33,537 nt of DNA, from the NCBI GenBank assembly GCA_009885995.1, contig VFJQ01000015.1, forward strand, positions 1 through 33,537. The letters run 5' to 3'. The notes below the pieces were generated by a model. It worked only from the letters and a program-made list of their open reading frames with translations. It was not told where the DNA came from and made no database searches. Position 1 is the first letter of the stretch. Each line of letters starts with the position of its first letter. Positions 23,020 through 29,833 of this stretch are shown here, piece after piece. The position numbers were made by a program, and so were the translations under genes. This DNA is from Verrucomicrobiota bacterium (GTDB taxonomy: Bacteria; Verrucomicrobiota; Verrucomicrobiia; Chthoniobacterales; Chthoniobacteraceae).

Positions 23020-24324
23020 ATGCGCATCGCCGAAGTCCACATCCACAACCTCGCCATCGCCGACCCGCCGATCCGTTCCAGCTACGGGCTGCATCAGCCT
23101 TACGCGCTGCGTTCGATCCTGGAGCTGAAGTCGGACGACGGCGTCACGGGAATCGCGGAGACTTACGGCGGCGAGGCGCCTGCCGCGGCGCTGGAGGCAC
23201 TCAAGCCGCGGCTGATCGGCGCGAATCCCTTTCGCCTCACCGGCTCGCTGATGGACCTCATCGGCGGCGAGGGCAGCGGCGATGCGCGCTCGCAGACGAT
23301 GCTCGTGCCGGGCGAGAATCCGCTCGATGCGAACCCGCGCACGTATTCCGCCGTCGAGACCGCGTGCCTCGATCTCATCGGCAAGACGCTCAACGTGCCG
23401 CTGTGCGATGTGCTCGGCACGCGCGTGCGCGATGCGGTGCCGTTCAGCGCGTATCCCTTTTACAAACACGCGGGCGGCGGCGGCGAAGGCGACGACAAGC
23501 GCGAGGATGAATACGGCGAAGCGCTCACGCCCGAAGGGCTCGTCGCGCAGGTGCGGCAGATGATCGCGACGTATGGGTTCAAGGACATCAAGTTCAAGAC
23601 CGGCGTGCTCGATCCCGACATCGAGATCGAGACGGTGCGGCAGCTCGCGCGCGAGTTTCGGATGCCCGTGCGCATGGACCCGAACAGCGCGTGGACGGTG
23701 GAGACTTCCATCCGCGTCGGTCGCGAGTTGCGGGAAGAACTCGGCGCACACACTGGCGGCTATCTCGAAGACCCGACCGCGACCATCGACGGCATGGCCG
23801 CGGTCCGGCGCGGTCTTCTCGCCGAAGGCATCGACGTGCCGCTCGCGAGCAATGTCGCGGTGACGTGCTTCGCGGATTTGCCGGAAGCTTTTGCGAAGAA
23901 TGCCGTGCAGATCGTGCTCTGCGATCACCACTACTGGGGCGGGATGCGGCAGGTGATGCAGCTCGCGAAGATCTGCCAGGTCTGGGGCGTCGGCCTCTCG
24001 ATGCACTCGAACTCGCACCTCGGCGTCTCGATGATGGCGATGGCCCACGTCGCCGCCGCCACGCCGCACCTCACCTATGCGTGCGACACGCATTACCCGT
24101 GGAGCCAGGCGAAGGACGAAGTCGTGCTCGGCGGGCGCGTGCCGATCGTCGATGGCGTCATCCGCATCCCCGAGCGCGGTGGGCTCGGCGTGGAACTCGA
24201 CTACGATCAGGTCGCCCGCGGCCGCGAGCGCTACGCGAAGTGCCCTTACCGCAAGCGCGACGACACCGCCGAGATGCGCAAGCACGTCGACCCGACCTGG
24301 GAGCGCCTGCTCCCGCGCTGGTAG
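23020..24324 (+). CDS. Glucarate-dehydratase-like enolase-superfamily enzyme
   Basis: 434 residues, close to the 440-450 of E. coli glucarate dehydratase. The enzyme dehydrates D-glucarate or a similar sugar diacid in magnesium-dependent catabolism. Visible catalytic pattern: KFK (Lys191, Lys193), Asp220 in MDPNSAW, Glu250 in YLEDP, Asn278 in ASNVAVT, Asp302 in CDHHYWGG, and His329 in SMHSNSHLG. The spacing between these residues follows the glucarate dehydratase subgroup. The N-terminal capping domain is complete (IRSSYGLHQPYALRSILEL). The start at 23020 matches the family start and lies 14 bp after a predicted -10. It diverges from the MFS operon, which could encode the uptake or export partner. 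Related acids such as galactarate cannot be excluded. Confidence 0.88.
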   Translation: MRIAEVHIHNLAIADPPIRSSYGLHQPYALRSILELKSDDGVTGIAETYGGEAPAAALEALKPRLIGANPFRLTGSLMDLIGGEGSGDARSQTMLVPGENPLDANPRTYSAVETACLDLIGKTLNVPLCDVLGTRVRDAVPFSAYPFYKHAGGGGEGDDKREDEYGEALTPEGLVAQVRQMIATYGFKDIKFKTGVLDPDIEIETVRQLAREFRMPVRMDPNSAWTVETSIRVGRELREELGAHTGGYLEDPTATIDGMAAVRRGLLAEGIDVPLASNVAVTCFADLPEAFAKNAVQIVLCDHHYWGGMRQVMQLAKICQVWGVGLSMHSNSHLGVSMMAMAHVAAATPHLTYACDTHYPWSQAKDEVVLGGRVPIVDGVIRIPERGGLGVELDYDQVARGRERYAKCPYRKRDDTAEMRKHVDPTWERLLPRW

Positions 24325-24332
24325 CGCCCCAT

Positions 24333-24473
24333 CACGAGTCATCCTGAGCGGAGCGGAGGCGGCAACGTGGGCGGAGCGCAGTCGAAGGACCCCGTGAAGC
24401 GTCTGGCGAGTTTCGCAGCGGAGGTCGCACGTAGCAGTGCGGGGTCCTTCGACTCCGCTCAGGATGACTCGTG
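24333..24473. repeat. Inverted repeat with perfect 21-bp arms
   Basis: The left arm 24333-24353 and right arm 24453-24473 are perfect inverted copies (CACGAGTCATCCTGAGCGGA plus G). Further in, TCGAAGGACCCC on the left and GGGGTCCTTCGA on the right also match, but the left side has about 25 extra bases between its two parts. It fills the convergent junction between the dehydratase gene and the pseudo-receiver gene, 8 bp from each stop. Words like TCCTGAGCGGAGTCGAAGGA occur in dispersed repeats of many bacteria. Confidence 0.85.
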
Positions 24474-24481
24474 CTGGGAGG

Positions 24482-25660
24482 TTACGCCGCCGTCTGTCCG
24501 CCCGGCAGGCTGAAGACGTTCGAGCCCCAGAAGTCGATGATCTCGAGCGACTGGAACCGGAAGACGATGAGCAGCGCGTCGTTGAGCGTGATGCTCAGCT
24601 TCTTCGCGATGCTTTGCAGCGACTCCGCGCCGTTCACCGCCGTAGCGAAGCGCGCCTCCATGTCGTTGAGCCGCAGCTTCTGCACGAGTTCGTAGCCCCT
24701 GCGCGTGTAAGCCGGGCTGCCATTCGGGTCGGGGCGCTGATGCGGCGCGAGCGCCTCAAACTTCACGTGGCGCAAGCTGGCGAGCGCCCAGTTGTCGGGA
24801 TCATCCGGCGAACCGGGGAAGTTCTTCGCGTAGTCGGGAAACTGGCCGAGTTCCTCGAACTCGAAGCTGATCCGCCCGGCGGTCCACAGGTTCGCGAACA
24901 AACGCTGCCCGTGGTCGCGAGCGATCTGCACCACGTCCTCATGCACAAAGCCGCCGCGCATCGAGAGGAAGAGGAAGATCGGGCACCCCGTCGCGTGCTG
25001 CGCCACCTGCGCCTCGATGATCGTGCCGAGATTCGTCTGCCCGAGGATCGCCTGCGAGTCGCGGCAGTAGAGCGGGAAGTTCCGCGTCGTCGCGAACATG
25101 AACTTCCCATCCGTGACGAAGATCTCGATCGGGTAGCGGTTCAGGAAAAAACGCAGCACGCCCGTAAGCCGGTCGGTCCACGCCATCCGCAGCGCCTGGA
25201 GCAGCGAGAAGATCCCGGTGTGACCCGAATAGACCATCCGGTTCGCATCGTAGAAGAGGAGCTGCTTCGCCGGGTTCGGGAGAAAGCGGTGCTTGGCCAG
25301 CGTGGAGTTGAGCGCATCGAGCAGCGCCTCAGCCGTCGGAGGCTTCGGCAGGATTCGCATCACGTTCTTGTAGCGGCTCTCGAAAAGCTCCGCCCGTCCG
25401 TTGTTCGCCAGCACGATCACCGGCACCTTCGCCGTGGCCTGGTCATTCAGCAGCCGGTAAACGATCGCCTCGCCGTCCATGTCGGGCATCACGTCGGCCA
25501 TCACGATGATGTCGGGCTGCGCAAGATTGAACCGGTCGAACGCATCCGCACCCTTCTGGGCCACGAGCACGTCCACGTTGTTGAAGTTCTGCGCGACGAC
25601 ACCTTCGGCCAGTTTTGAAACGGCGAGACTGTCGTCGATGATCAGGACTTTCTGGGACAT
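24482..25660 (-). CDS. Pseudo-receiver domain plus PATAN-like (DUF4388-type) protein
   Basis: 392 residues. Residues 1-120 follow a receiver domain with the acidic pair Asp9/Asp10 and Lys106 in LPKPP. The phosphoacceptor position four residues before the MPDMDG proline is Ala55, with an aspartate shifted by one (Asp56), and the conserved Thr/Ser position is Ala85 (VLANNG). Phosphorylation is therefore doubtful. Residues about 135-390 resemble the PATAN/DUF4388 region of regulators in gliding and other bacteria: GIFSLLQALRMAWTDRLTGVL, then TDGKFMFAT, FANLWTAGRISFEFEEL, and a winged-helix-like end (LQSIAKKLSITLNDALLIVF). The start at ATG 25660 begins the receiver directly. Likely an adaptor in signalling by protein contact. 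It is transcribed alone, with its own promoter. Confidence 0.8.
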   Translation of the reverse strand: MSQKVLIIDDSLAVSKLAEGVVAQNFNNVDVLVAQKGADAFDRFNLAQPDIIVMADVMPDMDGEAIVYRLLNDQATAKVPVIVLANNGRAELFESRYKNVMRILPKPPTAEALLDALNSTLAKHRFLPNPAKQLLFYDANRMVYSGHTGIFSLLQALRMAWTDRLTGVLRFFLNRYPIEIFVTDGKFMFATTRNFPLYCRDSQAILGQTNLGTIIEAQVAQHATGCPIFLFLSMRGGFVHEDVVQIARDHGQRLFANLWTAGRISFEFEELGQFPDYAKNFPGSPDDPDNWALASLRHVKFEALAPHQRPDPNGSPAYTRRGYELVQKLRLNDMEARFATAVNGAESLQSIAKKLSITLNDALLIVFRFQSLEIIDFWGSNVFSLPGGQTAA

Positions 25661-25692
25661 GAGCGTGCTTGTCGGTTGGTTGGGCAGGCAGT

Positions 25693-25747
25693 GCGCAGAT
25701 TCTGCGCCCGCAGGGGCGGAAAGTGCCGATGGGCGTGCGAGTGTCAA
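25693..25747 (-). promoter_or_regulatory. Predicted promoter and leader palindrome of the pseudo-receiver gene
   Basis: On the minus strand TTGACA (25747-25742), a 16-bp spacer and CACTTT (25725-25720). Downstream a perfect palindrome GCGCAGA-T-TCTGCGC (25707-25693) lies in the leader, 33 bp before the ATG. It could be an operator or a small RNA hairpin. Confidence 0.45.
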
Positions 25748-25852
25748 TGCCCCGTATCGGCCTCACGCCCCGATTAACGGCACTTGCCGCGACGACACTT
25801 CCACCGCACCATCGACCCGGCGACGCAACGCCGCTCAAACTCCCGCACCACG

Positions 25853-27151
25853 ATGAAATCACGACTCCTCCCGATCCTCCTCAGCCTCGGCCTGCTCGCC
25901 TCCGCCAGCCGCGCTGCCGACCCACTCTTCCCCGGCGCCGGCGGCGACTACGGCGGCCTGCTCGAGGCGGACGCCGGCGGCGACCCGGACAACAGCGGCA
26001 TCCTCACCGTCGGCCTGCGCGACAGCGGTGCCGCGACCCTCAAGCTCGTTTGGAAAGGCCAGGTCTATTCGCTCAAGGCGCCCTTCAACGCCGCCGGTGT
26101 CCTCTCCCGCAAGCTCACCAAGAAGGCCACCACCGACGGCACCGAGCTCGACCTCTTCTGCGCGCTGAATGCAGACACTCGCACCATCAGCGGCACGCTC
26201 ACCGATCCCACCGCCGATGCCGGCGCCTCGCTCGCCCGCGGCTTCGCGCTCTCCGGCGCCGTGCCCGACCCCTTGGTCACCGAGCAGCTTACCCCCGGCC
26301 TGCGCATGGCCTTCATCGACCCGACCGCCCCGGCGGCTGCGCCGGAAAACGGGGCCACTCCCACCACGATCAGCGAAGACGGCTTCTCCCTCGTCACCGT
26401 GGGCCGCACCGCGCGGCGCAGCAGCCGCTTCGTGGGGAATCTGCCCGACGCCACCAAATACTCCGCCGGCTCGCCCATCCGCGGTGCGAAGTATGCCCTC
26501 CGCGCCGGCCTCTACTCGCAGAAGAAACTGGGCTCCGGCGGCCAGTTCCTCGGCAGCGGCGACGTCGCCGCCACCAGCGCCGCCTCTGCCGAAGCCCGCG
26601 ACACGCGCGGCATCAGCGGCAGCGCCGCCTCGCTCATCGCCGCCTTCCGCTGGCACAAAAAGAAAGGCGGCACCGGCGGCATCGCCACCAAATCCTACCC
26701 CGGCGGCCTCGACCAGCGCGTGGAGCTCGACACCCTCGGCTACACCGGCGGCCGCGACCTCTCCTTCGTCCTCACCGGCACGCCCAACGTTCAGCGCAAC
26801 GCCACCCTGCGCATGAACAATGGCAACCTCGGCACCCGGGCCGACGTGCCCGGGCCGAACCCCATCACCGTCGGCCTCAACGTGACCATCTTCGGCGCGA
26901 AGATCGTCGGCGCCAACCCGCACAAGGTGAAACTGCGCGTGAACCCCCGCACCGCTCAGTTCACCGGCAGCTTCAAACACCCGGACACCAGCGAGACCAT
27001 GACGTTCCGCGGCGCCTTCCGCAGCTTCTTCGGCGTCGTCCCCGGCGAAGGCCGCGGCAACTTCCTGAGCAGCGGCCCCACCCCCCCACGCGGCACCCCG
27101 CGCGACCCCGCCGCCGCCCGGAGCGGCTCGGTGCGGATCGTCGTGAACTGA
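25853..27151 (+). CDS. Large secreted protein with beta-rich repeats, uncharacterised
   Basis: 432 residues with a signal peptide (SRLLPILLSLGLLASASRA, cleavage before ADPLFPG). The mature part contains at least two similar beta-rich units: NSGILTVGLRDSGAATLKLV followed by YSLKAPFNAAGVL near residues 50-85, and a C-terminal unit KVKLRVNPRTAQFTGSF with TMTFRGAF near residues 362-392. I associate this unit (a strand pair with G-x-F/L-x-G-x-L, then a G-x-F-D/N turn) with exported verrucomicrobial proteins. A similar unit starts at the very end of the GloVer protein at the right window edge. No catalytic motif is seen; a role at the cell surface is an inference. Gene start at ATG 25853 is fixed by the signal peptide. 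Confidence 0.8.
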   Translation: MKSRLLPILLSLGLLASASRAADPLFPGAGGDYGGLLEADAGGDPDNSGILTVGLRDSGAATLKLVWKGQVYSLKAPFNAAGVLSRKLTKKATTDGTELDLFCALNADTRTISGTLTDPTADAGASLARGFALSGAVPDPLVTEQLTPGLRMAFIDPTAPAAAPENGATPTTISEDGFSLVTVGRTARRSSRFVGNLPDATKYSAGSPIRGAKYALRAGLYSQKKLGSGGQFLGSGDVAATSAASAEARDTRGISGSAASLIAAFRWHKKKGGTGGIATKSYPGGLDQRVELDTLGYTGGRDLSFVLTGTPNVQRNATLRMNNGNLGTRADVPGPNPITVGLNVTIFGAKIVGANPHKVKLRVNPRTAQFTGSFKHPDTSETMTFRGAFRSFFGVVPGEGRGNFLSSGPTPPRGTPRDPAAARSGSVRIVVN

Positions 27152-27178
27152 GCCGCCTGAGCGCAAGGACGCTGCCAG

Positions 27179-27314
27179 GGTGGCTGCGACGCCTCGTCGC
27201 AGAAGGGTTCCGGCGGCGCCCTCGCCGCCGGGCGCGGGCCAACCGAATGGTGCGCCGGAAAAACCGCGGCGAGGCGCCGAGGGCACCCTCCTGCGACGGG
27301 GCGTCGCAGCCACC
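27179..27314. repeat. Inverted repeat with 24-bp hairpin arms
   Basis: The left arm 27179-27202 and right arm 27291-27314 match as an inverted repeat at 23 of 24 positions; each arm contains its own hairpin (CTGCGACG ... CGTCGCAG). It fills the junction between two convergent genes (25853-27151 and 27339-27620). Confidence 0.85.
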
Positions 27315-27338
27315 TACACAGCCAAACTGAGCCACTCC

Positions 27339-27620
27339 CTACCGCCGCAGCGCCTGGATCAGCTCGTCGATCTTGTTCAGCACGTCCTGCATCTGGCTCT
27401 GGTTGTAAGACCCGTCGGCAGACTGGCTGATCGAGTTCACTGAGTTGCTATTGTTCGAGCTGGCGCCGATCGCGGCCGCCTGTGCGTTGTTAGCCGCGGT
27501 GGCCACGTCGGCGGGCGTCGCGCGGGCTTGGATCAGCGCATTGAGCGCCTGGAGCTGCGCGCGCATCTGCGCCGCGTCGATGAGGGTGTTTTCCTGTGGG
27601 ATGTTAGGGTCGAAGGGCAT
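27339..27620 (-). CDS. Small uncharacterised helical protein, last gene of the HTH/array module
   Basis: 93 residues. The beginning is MPFDPNIPQENTLIDAAQMR, then a helix (LQALNALIQARATPADVATAANNAQAAAIG region), a Ser/Asn-rich linker (SSNNSNSVNSISQSADGSYN) and a C-terminal helix QMQDVLNKIDELIQALRR. There is no signal peptide. I have seen proteins with the same start in verrucomicrobial genomes, next to proteins like the one at 27749-28450, but I know no function. Heptad spacing of Leu/Ile suggests coiled-coil pairing. It lies 128 bp after its partner, across a 7-bp repeat region. Confidence 0.7.
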   Translation of the reverse strand: MPFDPNIPQENTLIDAAQMRAQLQALNALIQARATPADVATAANNAQAAAIGASSNNSNSVNSISQSADGSYNQSQMQDVLNKIDELIQALRR

Positions 27621-27625
27621 AGGGA

Positions 27626-27746
27626 AAGTCGGAAGTGGGAATGCGGAAGGTGGAATTCGGAGGGCGGAATAGGGAATGAGCGGGGCGGGGGCGGATGCAG
27701 AGCGGTGCAGCCGCCATTCCGCATTCCGCATTCCGCGTTCCTCATT
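27626..27746. repeat. Inverted region of 7-bp GCGGAAT repeats
   Basis: The left part (27626-27680) has GGAATGCGGAAGG, GGAATTCGGAGGGCGGAAT and similar words; the right part (about 27713-27746) has three perfect ATTCCGC units in tandem and a CTCATTC end, giving a loose inverted repeat. It lies between two co-directional minus-strand genes and may include the ribosome site of the downstream one. Confidence 0.65.
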
Positions 27747-27748
27747 CG

Positions 27749-28450
27749 TCACGGTGCCACCGTCACGCTCTGCACCTCGGTGAAATCCCCCGTCGGCGCA
27801 TCGCCATCGAAAAAGCGGAGCCGATACTCGCGCACCTCCGGCTGGTTAGCTATCAGCAGCGGACGCTCGTCCAGATACGGGCTGTTCAGGTTCACGCCGA
27901 GCTGCTCCCACGCGCCGCCGCCGCGCTTGGAAAAGACCACCACGCCCGGCCGGCCGAACTTCTTGAACATCACCTTCACGCACTCGCAGCCCGAGCCCTG
28001 CTCGACCTTCAGCGAAAACTCCGGCGCGAGATGCTCGACCGTATCCTCCGAGCCCACCACGCCGAGCTGGAGCCCGATCGTCTCCGTGTAGGCCGGCGCA
28101 GCCTTGACCGTCTGCACGAAGCCGAAGATACGCCGCAGCGCCCCCGGCGGCACCGCCGTCACGCCCGCCGGCAGCACCGGCGCGGTGAAGACGGGCAGCA
28201 CGAAATTCGTCGTCCCGTCGCCCTCATAGAGCCCCTCGAGTCCCGAGGTCGCCATGGGGCCAAATTCGCGCGTCGCATTGAGCCAGACGCCGCTCGCGTA
28301 TTCGCAGAATTTCGCATCCGCCACGCGCGCGCTCACATCAGGGGCGGGCAGGGCGAGGATGGCGTTCGCCAGCGGGAGCTGGATGGCGAATTGGGCGAAC
28401 CATTCGGGGCGCTGGGCGTTCTTCTCCGGGAAGTAAGGTTGTCGTCTCAT
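27749..28450 (-). CDS. Uncharacterised protein with Fn3-like C-terminus, gene downstream of the 21-bp array
   Basis: 233 residues, no signal peptide or membrane segment. The first part (RRQPYFPEKNAQRPEWFAQF, LPLANAILALP, ARVADAKFCEYASGVWLNA) is helical. A proline-rich middle (VFTAPVLPAGVTAVPPGALRR) leads to a beta-rich region with RPGVVVFSKRGGGAWEQLGV and the ending EYRLRFFDGDAPTGDFTEVQ plus VTVAP, typical of an Fn3-like domain. Four cysteines include a CEC pair. I recall this family in Verrucomicrobia with the small gene that follows it, without a known role. The array and the 27-bp inverted repeat lie directly upstream, and the HTH gene is on the same strand beyond them, so the four parts form a co-oriented module. 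A phage-structural origin is conceivable but unproven. Confidence 0.75.
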   Translation of the reverse strand: MRRQPYFPEKNAQRPEWFAQFAIQLPLANAILALPAPDVSARVADAKFCEYASGVWLNATREFGPMATSGLEGLYEGDGTTNFVLPVFTAPVLPAGVTAVPPGALRRIFGFVQTVKAAPAYTETIGLQLGVVGSEDTVEHLAPEFSLKVEQGSGCECVKVMFKKFGRPGVVVFSKRGGGAWEQLGVNLNSPYLDERPLLIANQPEVREYRLRFFDGDAPTGDFTEVQSVTVAP

Positions 28451-28573
28451 GTTGGATTTGGATTTTTGTTTGGATGGATTGGTGAAAGGGCCGGGCGAAG
28501 CGACGCTCCAGAGCGCGCCAGAGTTCCACGTCGCGTTATTCCAGGTCGCCATGCTTGGGGAGGGTCGGGAAAG

Positions 28574-28694
28574 GGTGGAACGCGCGCTCCGAGCGCGTTT
28601 GGAGGGCGTTTGCAGGCAGCCGCCGGCCGTGTTGCCGGCGCCACTTCTGCTCCGCAGAACCGGCAGGAAACGCGCTCGGAGCGCGCGTTCCACC
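28574..28694. repeat. Perfect 27-bp inverted repeat bordering the array
   Basis: The left arm 28574-28600 and right arm 28668-28694 are exact reverse complements over 27 bp. Within the arm, CGCGCTCCGAGCGCG is nearly self-complementary. The 67-bp centre holds weaker inverted words (GCCGGC). The right arm ends 7 bp before the first array unit. No transposase or target duplication is seen. Upstream to the gene start (28451-28573) I see nothing but T-rich sequence next to the ATG. Confidence 0.88.
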
Positions 28695-28701
28695 GTCGCA
28701 A

Positions 28702-28974
28702 GTGAGCGGCTCCACGACACAAGTGAGCGGCTCCCCGACACAAGTGAGCGGCTCCCCGACGCAAGCGAGCGGCGGCCCGGCGCAAGTGAGCGGCGGCCCG
28801 ACGCAAGCGAGCGGCTGTCCGACGCAAGTGAGCGGCTGGCCGACGCAAGCGAGCGGCTCCCCGACGCAAGTGAGCGGCCCCCCGACGCAAGTGAGCGGTC
28901 CCCCGACGCAAGTGAGCGGTCCCCCGGCGCAAGTGAGCGGATGCCCGACGCAAGGGAGCCCGCCGCGGACGCGG
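28702..28974. repeat. 21-bp tandem repeat array, 13 units
   Basis: Units begin at 28702 and then exactly every 21 bp to 28954. The consensus is GTGAGCGGC, three or four variable bases (TCC, GGC, TGT, TGG, CCC), then CCGACGCAA. The first twelve units are well conserved and the thirteenth is degenerate. Both strands stay open in several frames, giving heptads such as SERLPDA or VSGSPTQ. No start codon with a ribosome site, and no known domain, supports translation, so I treat it as non-coding. From 28975 to 29138 there is GC-rich sequence with no gene. Confidence 0.92.
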
Positions 28975-29138
28975 GCGCATCGCCGTCTGCCCAGCCGCCG
29001 CCGCGCTGGGGCGGGGTTTTCCCCTGCCGCGACGCGCGGGAGGCGCGGAAGTGGGCGGGTGAAGGAGCGGAGGGTCATGGGCCGAGCTTCCGGCGCGCCA
29101 GCGGGTCGCGCCTGCCCGACGTTTCGGGCGCCGCCTTC

Positions 29139-29411
29139 TTAGGCCAGGGGGCCCCCACCTCGCTGGATGGCCGAGGCGAGCAACCGCGGGAACTCCGTGC
29201 CGAGCTGGCGGCAATGGATTTCGAGCAGATCGAGGCGCGGCGCGTGCGTGGCGTCTTCGTGGTCGAGCACCGTCTGCGGGCCGAGCTCGCCGGGCACGGC
29301 CAGCGCGCGCGCACTGAGCCGAAAGCGCTTCCGCCGCCGCTTGAGCTCGCGCCCGACGCAGGCACACAGCCGCTCGGCGGCCTTCCTATGTTCTGAGGGG
29401 TTGTCCGTCAT
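29139..29411 (-). CDS. Small XRE-like helix-turn-helix protein
   Basis: 90 residues. Residues about 12-75 fit a five-helix XRE/HTH_3 domain: VGRELKRRRKRFRLSARALA (helices 1-2), GELGPQTVLDHEDATHAPRL (recognition helix and turn to helix 4), and LDLLEIHCRQLGTEFPRLL (helices 4-5). The conserved Gln-Thr-Val of the recognition helix and the Glu/Pro turn are recognisable. The start at 29411 was chosen over an upstream in-frame one because the domain begins soon after. A transcriptional regulator by inference. It is the first gene of a minus-strand module whose next part is the 21-bp array. The period of two helical turns would suit an operator array, which has not been shown. Confidence 0.7.
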   Translation of the reverse strand: MTDNPSEHRKAAERLCACVGRELKRRRKRFRLSARALAVPGELGPQTVLDHEDATHAPRLDLLEIHCRQLGTEFPRLLASAIQRGGGPLA

Positions 29412-29503
29412 AAGGCCGCGCACCAAACCGGACCGCTCCCGCCCGCCGCAAGCAAATCCCACCCGCCTCCGGGAATGCCCCGTGGCTCACGCTGCCTGAG
29501 CGT

Positions 29504-29575
29504 GACTGCCGAAGGCAGGTCGAGGCGGACTACCGAAGGGAGGCTGAGGCGGACTACCGCAGGAAGGTCGAGGCG
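29504..29575. repeat. Three 24-bp tandem repeats
   Basis: Units start at 29504, 29528 and 29552 with the consensus GACTACCGAAGG, four variable bases, then TCGAGGCG or TGAGGCG. Two AAACATGGC words at 29589-29610 follow. The rest of the interval 29412-29833 has no gene; around 29660-29720 it holds dispersed-repeat words (CTTCGGCACGCTCAGGGC). Confidence 0.75.
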
Positions 29576-29752
29576 GAAACAGGGCGACAAACATGGCAGC
29601 AAACATGGCGACAATCTGGAAGCCTCCCGCGCGCAGCGCGCTGGCTGGGGGAGGTTGGCGCCCTTCGGCACGCTCAGGGCCTTGAGCCCGTCGAAACGGC
29701 TTCGCGCGCCGGGAGATTCCCGTTGGGGCCATATGAGCCACCAGCCCGCCGG

Positions 29753-29781
29753 TTGACGCCCCCGCACTCCACCGCCACCCT
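29753..29781 (+). promoter_or_regulatory. Possible promoter of the GloVer gene
   Basis: TTGACG (29753-29758), a 17-bp spacer and CACCCT (29776-29781), 52 bp before the ATG. The -35 is good and the -10 weak. Confidence 0.28.
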
Positions 29782-29833
29782 CCCGCCGCGCGCGGCCCGC
29801 GCTTCACGAAATCATCACCCCGTCACCCGCTTT

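Noticed and set aside
28574..28694. Terminal inverted repeats of an insertion sequence
   Set aside because: The 67-bp centre encodes nothing and no transposase or target duplication is visible; a miniature non-autonomous element remains possible.
28449..29396. Long open frames through the 21-bp array on both strands, giving SERLPDA- or VSGSPTQ-type heptad proteins
   Set aside because: A 21-bp repeat without stops leaves all its frames open by construction. There is no ribosome site, the frames continue into unrelated repeat sequence, and no domain is recognised.
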